From positions 62,001-126,000 of the forward strand of contig NADL03000107.1 of NCBI GenBank assembly GCA_002205965.3: 64,000 nucleotides of DNA. Direction: 5' to 3'. Under the pieces are notes generated by a model that was given only the letters and a program-made list of their open reading frames with translations, had not been told where the DNA came from and did no database searches. The DNA is from Kappaphycus alvarezii (taxonomy: Eukaryota > Rhodophyta > Florideophyceae > Gigartinales > Solieriaceae). The position numbers and the translations under genes are program-made. Below, in pieces: positions 20,126 through 30,111 of the stretch. Positions within the stretch are counted from its first letter, which is position 1. Each line of letters begins with the position of its first letter.

Positions 20126-20679
20126 ACTTTTTTAAAGATTTTATTGGACTGCGCCTACTCCAGCGAAGGGGACGGAGGAAAGTTTCCCTGCTGAAATTTC
20201 GGCAAGCCGAGAAATCAAAGGGTTCAAAAACTCCAGGTATAAGTGATGTGCTTACAGAAAGCGACGACGACAGCGACGCATTCTCGAAGTGAGCGATGAT
20301 GAGTAACAACAGTAGGACAGCAACAGCTGTGACCCATCGCTTGCTGTGACGAAGACAACAATGATTGAGTGCGGCAGGACATTGGTGAGCCTGATCGAGG
20401 AGGACGACCTTCCTTGCACGCTTTTCCCAGATCGACCCAACGTGCGGTGGGGGCGAGGAATAGCAATCTCTTCAGAGCAGCAAAAACCAAAATCGACACC
20501 ACAAAGGCTCCGGAGCGAGGACGGGGGATCTGTAAGACCTGCTTAGGCTTAATTACTCGGCGCCCGAGCACAGGATGCCCGGGCGCCGAGCGAGGTGAAA
20601 CAAATATTGAAGAAGACCAGTCGTAGAGGTTGAAACAGAGAGAAAGGTGGGGTGGTACAGACAGTACAGGATAAGTGTA

Positions 20680-20945
20680 AGGTAAAGGTTTGGGTGTTTT
20701 ACTTTTGGAAGATGTATACAATGTATCCCATACGGATACGTGTAATGTATGGAAGATGTGGTCGGTCGTATCCACGCCGCTAGTACGTTGTACGCGATAA
20801 GTCGTCACTGATGGGTAACACTAAATAAAATTCCTTACAGGTCCGGCAGCGTGCCTTTAGGTAAACACCGCTCTAACCTTCCCATAGGTCTCCATCGCTC
20901 GAACGGCCACGTTCCGCACGACATCGGTTAGCATCGCGTACTAGA
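20680..20945 (-). pseudogene. family A 3' end: C-terminal coding and tail, with internal deletion
   Basis: On the minus strand the coding piece (20835-20945) reads VRNVAVRAMETYGKVRAVFT, matching VTRNVAVRAMETYGMVRAVL of the reference copy at 9715-9785. It then jumps to a shortened 3' end and the tail at 20741-20822. A second tail-like end of type B (CATCTTCCAAAAGTAAAACA then CCCAAACC) follows at 20680-20718, so two tails stand in series. Confidence 0.65.
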
Positions 20946-21151
20946 ATGCATTACGCGGATAGGAAAGGCCAAGCATATTTTTGAGCAATGGCATTGTACG
21001 AAAAAAGTATCGCGTAACGACATAATGCTCACCCCGGAGTACAGTCATCAGATGTATGCACTGGAATATCCCCAATTCTTCTATTCAATGGGAGTCCCTT
21101 CCGTTTCGAAATGCACAGCCAAATGTCGGGTTCCTATGTTCTTCACACAAG

Positions 21152-21195
21152 CCAAGGGTTTGGGTGATTTACTGTTGGAAGATATATTCGATCTG
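21152..21195 (-). repeat. 3' tail type B, copy 6, reverse orientation
   Basis: The minus strand reads GATCGAATATATCTTCCAAC AGTAAATCACCCAAACCCTT. It lies directly in front of a plus-strand family B endonuclease piece, head to head, as at 1.4-1.78 kb. Confidence 0.6.
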
Positions 21196-21199
21196 TACA

Positions 21200-21600
21200 C
21201 ACATGTTATATCGCCGTCGACATTACTATTGCCTATCCATCTGTTCGCCATCACATCTCGCCGAGTACAGTTACCGCAGGCGTTGCCACGACATTCGCAG
21301 AGCGCGAGAAACATCGTCATTACCGCGATGACTGCCACCAAAACGATATCCTCCTTTCCCCCGTCGAGTTTGATATCTATGGCGCCTTGAGTGACGAGGG
21401 CCAGCAGCTTTTCCGACGCCCCGCTTCCCTCGGTGCTTCCCTTCGTGGTTCTACTCCTCAGCAGGAACGTCGCCACTTCGTTACCCGCTTTGAGTTTAGC
21501 CTCCACGCGATGCATGCGCGACAGGTTCCACCCGCCGCCTGCCTGCGTAGTTGATCTCCTCTACGCACACGTTCGTGTCTTAGAAATCGTGAAGATTTTC
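21200..21600 (+). pseudogene. family B endonuclease-domain fragment
   Basis: Plus-strand sequence closely matches 3290-3600. In the coding frame it includes CHQNDILLSPVEFDIYGALS, aligned with CDQNDTLLSPVGIDIYGALG at 3.38 kb and with CRSHDILLLPFGVDVYRAIA at 13.28 kb. The frame is kept for only part of the region. Confidence 0.6.
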
Positions 21601-21637
21601 CGTTTCCGTTTCGCATCTGGTGATGTCACTATGTATA

Positions 21638-22075
21638 GTGTCTATTGGACCGTTGTCCTCATATGAGGACTACTTTTAGCACTTCCTTTTCAATACAAAA
21701 TTTTTTTACCTCAGCGCATTTCTTGTCCCTCCGCATTAGTTCATGAGTGTAGATGGCCGATCAAAACAAACTTTTCAAGATTGTTGACCTCGGTGAAGGC
21801 TAGACCAGTTTTCCCTCACCAGCTTCCGCTCTTTGCAAGAAGTTGTGAAAACGACTTCATTTTGGAAGGTAAAATAGTTCGTATTATCGTGGGGGGTTTC
21901 AGAAACGAGGGCGCATGTACAGTAAAAATTACTGTACTGTAATTAAACAAAAAACCTTTTTTCCAGTAAAAATTTCGGGCTTTCAAAACATTTTCCTCTT
22001 CAAAATGTAACGGAAATTGTCCTCATATGAGGACAAAGTGCCTCATATGAGGACAGTGCGTGGTCGGATAGACAC
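21638..22075. mobile_element. MITE with palindromic terminal inverted repeats, TA-flanked
   Basis: The left end reads GTGTCTATTGGACCGTTGTC then CTCATATGAGGAC. The right end, read on the other strand, is GTGTCTATCCGACCACGCAC then TGTCCTCATATGAGG. Both ends are flanked by TA (21636-21637 and 22076-22077), the duplication typical of Tc1/mariner-type transposition. The element is about 438 bp and has no coding capacity. The subterminal CCTCATATGAGG is itself palindromic and is doubled at the right end (22021-22054). A second family member is at about 39344-39754. Confidence 0.7.
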
Positions 22076-22229
22076 TAGATACCACTCTCCACTTCAGGAG
22101 TAAGTGGGATGGTTTAATGCGTGTGATGTGAAGGTTGAGAGTCGTACGAACTTGTTTGGTTCATACCAGTTCAAATACTGGACAACATTTGTGTGATTAT
22201 GCAGTACCCGTATGTCGAACCAGATGCTA

Positions 22230-22464
22230 CGCATATGGATCGATTTGGTTCTTGAATTTTTGGAAGGTGCGGTTCGGCTATCCCCGGTGTACGATTGGGC
22301 AGATTGCTTTTTGATTTTGCTGTATGGTTGTCGAGAAAATTGCTCAGAGGGGGCGTGTCCTATGGCATCAGTCGCCACTGTATGCTACGTGTTCAGAATA
22401 ATAGGTAGTGAAACTTCTGCGCCTAAATGGCTGGCTCAAAACCTGTCAGCAGGCATGACATGCT
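22230..22464 (-). pseudogene. family A subfamily, last codons and 3' untranslated region
   Basis: On the minus strand SCLLTGFEPAI then stop (about 22430-22464) matches the C-terminus ACLLAGIEPAL of the reference copy. It is followed after a short gap by the CACCGGGGATAGCCGAACCG repeat (22230-22300) that also follows the 56.3 kb copy. It differs from the 9.9 kb copy in its 3' region, hence a subfamily. Confidence 0.55.
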
Positions 22465-22779
22465 AATTAAAAAATGGAAGAAGAAAGCCACTGAGAGTTG
22501 ATTAATTTAGTAGTCTTTCCAAAATTGATAAACAAGTTTCAAAACTTGGCACCCTTTGTCAAGTTGGCATATTATTCCTGTGCCTCCCAGTCAACTACTT
22601 GACATAATCTCAATTTCAGCATTACTCTAATGAGACCCATTCCTAATTCCATGACAATCGATGAGGTGGAAATTGCTGCTTAGTCCTTTTTAGGTATATC
22701 GATAGCATGAATGGCCTAGATGCATTGTAAAGGGCTTCACTTGAGAAGTGCAAGGTTTTGAAGCAGTCGTGAATCAGGC

Positions 22780-23770
22780 TACTGCCTTCCTCGAGTAGCA
22801 TTTCGAAAGTCCCACAGCCTATGGTTCCATTCATAACCCAGCCATTCTCTGCACATCACAACTCCCGTTGAGTCTCCATAACGCCTTCAGTATTCCCCTT
22901 CTACCCTTTCCCACACAGCGTCATATTCCATATTCTTCTTATCCGTTGGATTTGTTAACCTAAATCCCATCTTTCTCATATACGGGACCCAATCTCGATG
23001 CAAATCATTCACCACACCCTCATATTTCTTATCCTCCACCCCGGCAAATAAGTCTCCGATTGAATCCTCTCCACCTTTCTCAAATTCCTCTGACTTGCAC
23101 TCTGAATAACCTGCAAATCAAACCCCTGCGTATCTGTCTGCAAAAACGCAATCCTCACCCGCGAAAGGCACAGCCTAACACCGCATCCAGACTCAACACG
23201 GGCACAAAATCCATGCCCCAGGACCGGGCCCAAAGTTCTCACTCGGGTCAAACATAGTTAATTTCCATACGGCAGCTTCCCTTGCGGGCGTTTCACAGTG
23301 GACAAGCTAGAGGAAAGACCCTGCCTGTTGTAATGATGAAACACGGAAAAGGAATGGCGCGCGGGGCACCGGCAATGGCGCAATTGATGACGAAAAATCG
23401 GTTGAGTAAGGCGGGGTCCTTTTGGAATTTCTCTCGCAGAAAATGGCGATGGCGACGTTGGCTTCAATGGCTAGGACGGCAGTGGTTGGGTTTGGGGGAC
23501 GAATGGGGGTGTGTTGGGACCGATATTGATGTGTACGGCTTTAATTGAGGGGTGGAATTGGAACGGGGACGGGGGACAAGGCACGGAGGGCTTGAATAGG
23601 GAGGGGGACTGGAGCAACAAGGGATGAGAAGAAAGGGAATGAGCACGTGACAATGAAAAGGATGGAGGGACGTGGTTTTGGGGAAGTCATGGTGGCAGTT
23701 GTGGCGGCGGTAGTGAGTTGATCGGCTGAGTGGATGGGTATCAAGGCAGAATGAAAGTGTGGTTGGCATA
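22780..23770 (-). pseudogene. FkbM-type SAM-dependent methyltransferase, degraded
   Basis: Reading the minus strand through three frames gives a continuous family signature. An N-terminal hydrophobic stretch (about 23620-23700) is followed by VHINIGPNTPPFVPQT (near 23513-23536, the SAM-binding 'D/NIGxN' loop), TTAVLAIEANVAIAIF, and LLNRFFVINCAIAGAPRA. Then come LQTDTQGFDLQVIQSA (23103-23147, the 'K.DTQGFDL' motif diagnostic of FkbM-like enzymes), LRKVERIQSE, and VEDKKYEGVVNDLHRDWVPY (22980-23040) with MRKMGFRL. There are at least two frameshifts (near 23070 and 23450) and in-frame stops near 22890 and 23296. The family methylates sugars or other small hydroxyl groups. It is the only host-like gene recognised in the window. 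Confidence 0.6.
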
Positions 23771-23954
23771 GTAGGAGGTTGCGATGTTGGGGGAAGGCGA
23801 GGGCTTTAATGCGGATGGATGGAGGAATGCACTGTCGGCACGCTTCTTTCTCTAGGGAATGTTCAACTGGTGGCAGTCACATCTGTGAACGAGTTGATGC
23901 TGTTACTGTCGGTGGTTTTTTCAATGCTCGTGTGATCAGTATTGTAGAACGTAA

Positions 23955-24078
23955 GTACTGTACAGTACATATTTCGGATTGCAGCATCTACAGTACTGTA
24001 CAGTACAGTACTGTACACCAAATCCTAATTCAAGTGTTATTGATGTCTTACGTACAGTACAGTACAGTACAGTACACT
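23955..24078. repeat. ACAGT pentamer tract and palindromic TACTGTACAGTA cluster
   Basis: At 24051-24075 the pentamer GTACA is repeated five times in tandem. Just before, at 23956-24015, several inverted TACTGTACAGTA words occur. Related clusters are at 780-880, 48790-48860, 48950-48970 and 49090-49110. Confidence 0.7.
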
Positions 24079-24423
24079 ACTGCATATTACTTCTCCAGCA
24101 TGTCAACAGTTTGCTAATCGTTTTCCTTGAAATTGTAAGTTTTTATGATGAAGTTTAGTTTGGATACAAAATTCGGTAAAAAGTTATTTTTTGGATTACC
24201 TTAGTACATCTTTCACAATAGAAGGCTTACAAAAATGAGTTCGGGTTTTCGACGTTTTCCATTAATCGATTACACCTGTAAGGTGTAATACGGAAAGTAC
24301 TAACTCAGCCATTTCATTTTTCAGTTGGAGAGGGTGCTTTACGAAGTCGGAAACTTTAGCTGCCAGATATTTGGCGCCAGTTTGTGGTCACCGCCACCAT
24401 TCTGACACACCTCAAACCAAGGA

Positions 24424-25338
24424 TGGCCTCGCTTACCAAAGATAATGCACCATTCATGCGATAACACCACTTGTGTTATTACACCAGCGCTCAAACGACC
24501 GATTCAACTTCTACAGCATCCACTGCGACAAAAAAAGAGACGTATTCGCTTCTCTAATGCGTGGGACATTCTGCTTCTCAAAGCAGTAAGTGCGGTTGAC
24601 GCCCATCTTGCACCGCACGGTGAAGCTCAAAATAGATTTGAAGAGGCTCTTAGCCTGTTCAAGTCATCCGTACCGGCTGGCGCTTTGCAGCTATAGCGCA
24701 GCCGACTTGGAAAACGTTAAACGCTTTAAAAAGATAATAGGCCACCGCGAAGCGGTCAAAAAGAATAGAATCGCCTCTGGTATCATTGAAGTGAGAGGGG
24801 AGAGAGAGACACTGCTGGATGATTTGATGTTGGAGGTTGACGAATGGGAGGAGGCAAAGAGAGCTGAACGTGATGAAGGACGGAACTGGACAGACGCCTT
24901 CTGAAAGCTGGGGAGGATCTAAGGGCACGTGCACTATCAAGACTTCGGCCGAGTGGTAGCTCGGATACTGGCGTAACGAGAATGGTGGTGAAGAGAACGA
25001 TTCTCCAAGACTGCGAAAGAGGAAAAGCGTGCGAATCCGCCAGACTCTGACGGAGAGGAGGTCAACTTGATAAGCGAGCATATCAAGTCACGAAAGGAAT
25101 TGAGGAAAAACGGTTGAATATAGAGGAAAGGGGCTAGAATTGGAGGTCCAAAAAAGAACGAGAAGTGACTCGTTTGGAACGTGCTCATGAGAATGAGGCT
25201 AAACGCATCGCGGTGGATGAGAAACGGGTTGAGCCTCGAAGAGCGTCATTAGCCATTGATAGTGAAAGCGAAAAGGCGCTATTGCGAGTTAAGGAAGTCC
25301 TATCCATCCTAGGAGCTCTAATGGAAAAACTGCAGTAA
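24424..25338 (+). pseudogene. PIF/Harbinger accessory protein (Myb/SANT-like DNA-binding), decayed
   Basis: The start region (about 24520-24660) reads KKRRIRFSNAWDILLLKAVS then AVDAHLAPHGEAQNRFEEAL, a Myb/SANT-like DNA-binding domain as found in the second gene of Harbinger elements. After a frameshift near 24660 it continues PYRLALCSYSAADLENVKRF, ASGIIEVRGERETLLDDLML and EVDEWEEAKRAERDEGRNWT. A charged coiled-coil-like end follows, with LERAHENEAKRIAVDEKRVE and LLRVKEVLSILGALMEKLQ ending at the stop near 25336. At least four frameshifts are needed. In active Harbinger elements this protein helps import the transposase and bind the element ends. It converges on the transposase gene at 25.37 kb. 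Confidence 0.65.
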
Positions 25339-25369
25339 GCTTCCTTTCTTCTTTCTCTGCTCACCACCT

Positions 25370-26660
25370 AGTCTGGTTAGGTACATGTCGATCTCGTTTC
25401 GCTCCGACTCGCTGTGCACGCCTACAGCGACGATAGCGGGAGCGGGTGATGCGTGGGAGCAATGCGGAGAAGAAACTCAACAATGTGGTTTTACTGAACG
25501 GACATGTCCTAGCTAGGCTAGGTGGCGAGCACAGAAAGTAGCTACTTGTCTGTCCACTTCCATGATGTAAACACATTCTAACGTTCCAAAGCAAAGCGCT
25601 GGCTTTGTATAGCAAAGAAATAGGACTTTTCTTTACACGAAGCATTCGCTTGTAATATTGTGTAGACCATATCTGCTTCAAGTCTTTGTAGGTCCACTCA
25701 ACCGCCTCACGTACGGCACTCATTTCTCTATTGTAGAGCAGTTCCGGTTCGGTAGCAGAAGTGCGTTCAAAAGCCACCTGAAGCCATGCACGGAGTACAT
25801 ACGCCGCGTCTCCGTAAATGCAGTACTGCCTACCACCTATAAGCTTAGAAGATTGAAGATCGACACCAATTCCACTTTGCCGGTAAAGCGTCATGTCATG
25901 TCGCCGGCCGACCTCAGGTCCATACAAGCTGAACATGAGCCCATCGGCGTTGTGATTGTCTGATATAGGAGCAGTGAAAACGATTGTGTCCCGAGTAACA
26001 CAATCGCTGCAAAGCCTCATTTCCTCCAGGTCTGCTCATTTGTATTTTAGTGCAGTCTGTAAAGCCAACACAGTTACCAGCGGTGCTCTCTTCTCATAGA
26101 TAGCTGCCGCATACATTTCAGCCCTCTCCACCATCAGATCTGACCGGAACATACCTATAAGGTGCCCTTGCCCCGAAATAAAGGTTTCAACTACCTCCCA
26201 AAATACTTCCGACAAAGCGGAAGCCCGCATGCTAAAGACAGATTGAAGATCGCACCACCTGGTAGGGAAAGATAGTCGTTTTAGAACTATACATGTAGCT
26301 GTGATAAGATCACAGCGGTAACCAGATCGTGCCGTGATGCCAACGGTCCAAGAAAGAACGTTGCAGACTGTTCCGATTTCGTTTCGTCGGAAACGGAAAT
26401 TAGTTAGAGAATGCTCTTCGCTGTACGCGTCGAGGTTAAACTGCGTAGTGCTAATGTGAAGTGAAGCTTGCAAATGCGATGTTTGTCGCGTCTAGCCTGA
26501 GAAACTTTTCAACCGTTGTGCAGCAAAATATCATCTTCTGCATCACTTGCAATAGCGAACATAAGTCTTCTGCGACGGGATCGGAGTCGCTGTTTCGCCT
26601 TTCCAATAGCATAGTCCTTCTAACGCATGACTGCAGTACCCGGAAAGAGTCATACTGCTA
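25370..26660 (-). pseudogene. PIF/Harbinger transposase (DDE_Tnp_4 type), frameshifted
   Basis: The N-terminal part (26473-26036) reads NFRFRRNEIGTVCNVLSWTV and CIVLKRLSFPTRWCDLQSVF then ALSEVFWEVVE, the helix-turn-helix region of this family. An in-frame stop stands at 26036-26038. The catalytic part (26020-25560) has GPEVGRRHDMTLYRQSGI, GDAAYVLRAWL (second Asp, codon 25808-25810) and MSAVREAVEW (Glu, codon 25706-25708). The first catalytic Asp is not in either frame: the third frame between about 26070 and 25965 reads VGFTDCTKIQMSRPGGNEAL then YSGH, the missing DxT block. So about three single-base indels have scattered an otherwise complete DDE site. TIRs were not identified. Confidence 0.75.
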
Positions 26661-26812
26661 AGTATTTCACAGTAATACGCATATGCGCTCTAGTTTGTGA
26701 AGTTTTGCTCAGAATAATCGAAATTCAGGAAAATTTTCTGAAAAAATGAGTTTCAACACGTGTATCATTTTCACTTGTCATGAGCAATTGAAGATTACTC
26801 TGTTAGCTCTCT

Positions 26813-29276
26813 AACGGCACATTTTGAGACAAATAACATAAATTTAACTACAAATTAAACTTCTTATGCGCTTTGGCCTCAACCAACCACACAATAGAAA
26901 GCTGAGGGGCTTTTGGCTCGATGGAATACAGTTTGTTGGAAGTAGCTGAGTAGAAGTAGTTTGACGCTAACTCTGTGTTGTCTCTCGAAACTCTGCCTTT
27001 TGAATATCCGGCTTATTCTGAGACACATTCTACCCTATCTACCACATCCTGCATCACCCCAACACCACAAGCGCCGCAAATTGAAACGAACGAATCGTGG
27101 GCAACGAGACCCCACTGTCCCACCACGCTCGCTTCGACTCCTACGTGCCTACCAGATGACTATCGAACTTCTAAAGCAACCTTTTTCCCGATATCTGCTG
27201 CTTATTCTTCAGCTCCCTTTCACGATGAGCTATCAGCTCCCTTTTATCCCTTGCGCCTCCCTCTCAGCCTCCGCCTCATCACATCCAACTTCCTTCTCTT
27301 CTGAGCTTGTTGGCGCTCCCGCAAACCTTCCTCTTCCTTCTCTTCAACTCTCTTGTCTATTCCTTTCTCTCACCACCTTCCTGCTCGTGCTGTGCAATAA
27401 CAGAAGCAAAGTCACGCGCGCGGCAGGAGCACCTGCCGGATACAAAATTCTGGGCCTCATATTCGAACTGGTTGCAGTACTAACGCTTGTGGTTTTACAT
27501 CCCACCCCTCTATTCGAGAAATGGTCCAAGACAATGTTGTGCACAGTCTGGCTTTCTTTCAACAGACATGTTAGCTTCTTTAGCTTCGGAAACATCATCT
27601 TTGCCATTCATAATTTCACTTGCTTCTTTGTAGGTTCGAGAGTCGGCGTGACGCTTAGAAACAGACCTCAAACGACTGCTCACACCAGCTGTGTTTAGTC
27701 GCTCTAAATTGCTTCCGCTTTCATTCGCACATTGTCGGCAGGACTTGCAAATTTCGACGGAATGCCCTGTTAAAGGGGAAAATCCCGGTAACCTCGAACG
27801 ATGACATGACTTGGGTGCTGGTGATAGATTCATAGGCAAATAGCGCATGAAAGTTAAAGTTAACCTTGGATGTGTCCCTTTCCCCTGCTTAAACTCATCC
27901 GAATTCGTCGCAGGGATTCTTTAAACTGCTTGTTTGGGTGCTGGTCTGCAGGCTGCAGAAAATGAGACGTGTTTGCAGCGCTCACCACCCCAAGGCAAGA
28001 CCTCTCCCTGCATTCCTCAATCCACTTGGAATCCTTGCGCGAAGCGTGACCATCGAGCAGGAGAAACATACGGGTCTTTCCGGGGAGTAAGCCCTCACCG
28101 ACTTGTCGACGTGTTTTATGAGAGCGCCAGAATTGGACCTTCCATAGACCCGTGCTCTGAAGTTTTGATTACGGCTTTGTCAAACGGAAACCAATTTGGC
28201 TTTGTGAATTTCTCAATTATACCGTGGGGAGGAGAGGGAAAAGTTCCCTCCACGGGTGCCACCACTGTGACAATCTCTTTCCCTCAATGATGAAAAATGG
28301 GGGCTTTGAACCCTGCTGCTGAAATCGCGACCACAGCGGTGATGTGTTTGCTGCACACCATGAGTTGACTTCACAGTACGGAATCCCCCGCCAATCGTTG
28401 AAGATGAGCCGAAAACCTTCTCATGCTTCCCCATCACCGCATCCACGTTGGTCTCATCCATGTTCCAGATACGGACCGGATTAAGCAACAGGCCCGGTGA
28501 TTCTTCTGGAGGTCGTCGAGCACCCGAAATAGAGTCTCAACATGTAACGTATTCTCTGCTGCAAGCTTCGCGGCCTCCTTGTTGCGGTGTCGACGATAGG
28601 TTATATCCCTGTTTTGCGCCCGAAATCGACGGACACTGTCTAGACTAGGCAGTCCATTTTGTATCCATCCCGGCCATCCGATGCAATTCGCCCTAAGGCG
28701 CTTCTGAAGCTCTGTATGTCACAGCGAATCCTCTCTCTGTGGCAACAATTAGCCGCTGCTTTACGATCCCGGCCTCTGCATTGGACAATATCGGCCTTCG
28801 GCCCCTCCTAGTATCCTGTGACAAGAGTTTGTCCAAAGAAGTTTTGTCTTTTGTCGATTGCCGATTTCAGTCTCCCTACAGTGGCTCTTGAGGCGCCAGT
28901 CATATGTTCGATTTGACGTATTTCCACTGCTTCTCGTTTAAAAGAGTTACTGCCTTTTGCCTCTGTTGGGCCTGTTTCAGGGCTGCCGCATTTGCTTTCT
29001 TTGTTTTGAGCGCTACTTGCGCATACTTGGGGGCATGATGCTTCGGGATGGAATTTAGTTAGTCTACCTATCCATCCACATCGTCGATGGAACCATCTGA
29101 ACATTCGATGGAACTATCGCTGCACACAAATCTGATGTGCTCATGAGCATAGTATGAATAAAGGTTGCGTCTAATCTGCCAAAGGTGTTGAGATAATGAT
29201 GCAGGAGCGGTGTTTTGGTCTGAGGAAATTTGGCGGGAGTTGTCTCAAATTATGCCATGTCTCAAAATATGCCGTT
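26813..29276 (-). mobile_element. pogo/Tigger-like DNA transposon bounded by terminal inverted repeats
   Basis: The left end AACGGCACATTTTGAGACA (26813-26831) matches the reverse complement of the right end (29258-29276, AACGGCATATTTTGAGACA) at 18 of 19 positions. The enclosed 2464 bp carry a DDE_1 transposase on the minus strand. Flanks are TA on the left and TG on the right if the element is taken as ACGGCA...TGCCGT, i.e. a TA duplication with one change. A second copy of the repeat, GTCTCAAATTATGCCA, stands just inside the right end. Confidence 0.75.
27500..29104 (-). pseudogene. pogo/Tigger-like transposase (DDE_1), decayed
   Basis: From right to left: a helix-turn-helix-like start (EIRQIEHMTGASRATVGRLK, 28870-28930), then RRHRNKEAAKLAAENTLHVE in a shifted frame. 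Next are IWNMDETNVDAVMGKHEKVF (first Asp near 28456-28458), EGTFPSPPHGIIEKFTKPNW and SEHGSMEGPILALIKHVDKS. The DDE core follows with LLLDGHASRKDSKWIEEC (second Asp 28052-28054) and SAANTSHFLQPADQ (third Asp 27944-27946). The last two catalytic Asp are separated by 35 residues. Beyond 27850 the C-terminal region is charged (SEIMNGKDDVSEAKEANMS) and then degenerates. Frameshifts lie near 28490 and 28080. The long plus-strand open frame at 26961-27698 is antisense to this end and not considered a gene. Confidence 0.7.
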
Positions 29277-29283
29277 GTGAAGG

Positions 29284-29380
29284 TACCCATCACGACGACT
29301 TATCCCGCACAACGCATTAGGCGCGTGGATATAACCGACCACATCTTACATGCATTAAAATAACCCAAAAATTACCCCTT
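29284..29380 (+). repeat. family A 3' tail, solo copy next to pogo end
   Basis: TACCCATCACGACGACTTAT CCCGCACAACGCATTAGGCG CGTGGATATAACCGACCACA TCTTACATGCATTAAAATAA CCCAAAAATTACCCC is the whole family A tail without coding sequence. It begins eight bases after the pogo inverted repeat, so it is an extreme 5' truncation. Confidence 0.75.
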
Positions 29381-29478
29381 CTTAAGTAATAAAATTGTAC
29401 CACTATATTCCTAAAATGCGTTCAGCTTCTAAAATGCGTTCCGCTTAAGATTACCGATGAAGTTTTCTTCGTACAGTA

Positions 29479-29874
29479 TTGAAGCCTACAGGAGGGGAAT
29501 ACGTGAAGATTTTAGAGAAGGAATTACTTGACTGGGCCGATGAAGAGTTGCCAATTGGATGGATATTTCAGCAGGAAAATGCCCCCGCCCATGCGTCCAA
29601 AGTAGCTGAGAAGTGGTTTAAAGATCAAGGAATATCCGTTCTAGAGTGGCCAGCTCGTTCTCCAGATTTAAACCCTACAGAGAATCTTTGGGGCATACTA
29701 GTCAGGGCCGTTTATGCCAATTCAAGGCAATTTTCTACTGTGCAGGAACTCATGGATTGTATCACTGAATTTTGGGACAATATTGACCATAATATTTTCC
29801 AACGGCTGGTGAATTCAATGCACAATCGCTGCATTGAAGTCATTGCGAGGCAGGGTGGAATGACAGATTACTAG
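29479..29874 (+). pseudogene. Tc1/mariner-type transposase, C-terminal half
   Basis: An uninterrupted 131-codon frame covers the end of a Tc1-like DDE_3 transposase. GGEYVKILEKELLDWA is followed by GWIFQQENAPAHASKVAEKW, then WPARSPDLNPTENLWGILVR, and the usual ending with LVNSMHNRCIEVIARQGG and a stop. The second catalytic Asp (FQQDNAPAH in active members) is Glu here (codon 29575-29577). The third residue Glu (PTEN, codon 29680-29682) is kept, with the standard 34-residue spacing. The N-terminal half with the paired helix-turn-helix and first Asp is missing, so the copy is truncated. Confidence 0.8.
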
Positions 29875-29904
29875 TTTTGTTTACAGTTCTTGTCATAGCC
29901 AATA

Positions 29905-30110
29905 AGGCGTAGGGTGTCGTATGGCATCAGTAACCCCCATTTTTAGAGATGATGCACTATTTCTTGCCAAGTTATCTGAATTTCCATGTTTGTACGTTTT
30001 TTTTTATAAAAATGCCGTACAAATCGATTGCCACCATTATTTTTAAACAAAACTGAAGAGAAACGTCATAAACTGAGAAATTGGGGGTATCGTATGGCAT
30101 CAGTCAGGAG
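29905..30110 (+). repeat. Tc1 3' region with repeated GTATGGCATCAGT motif
   Basis: GGGTGTCGTATGGCATCAGT (29906-29925) and GGGTATCGTATGGCATCAGT (30085-30104) lie 180 bp apart after the transposase stop; a third GTGTCCTATGGCATCAGTCG is at 22349. They may be inner and outer terminal-repeat parts of a Tc1 element. No left-end partner was found. Confidence 0.45.
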
Positions 30111-30111
30111 T

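Noticed and set aside
24051-24075. Possible telomere-type repeat (GTACA)n
   Set aside because: The tract is only five units long, interstitial, not of a known telomere type and flanked by inverted copies of the same word. It is better called a microsatellite.
26961-27698. Longest uninterrupted plus-strand frame after the RT region (245 codons)
   Set aside because: It lies wholly within the pogo-like element, antisense to its transposase C-terminal region. It is Leu/Ser/Pro-rich and without any domain, so it is treated as an antisense shadow.
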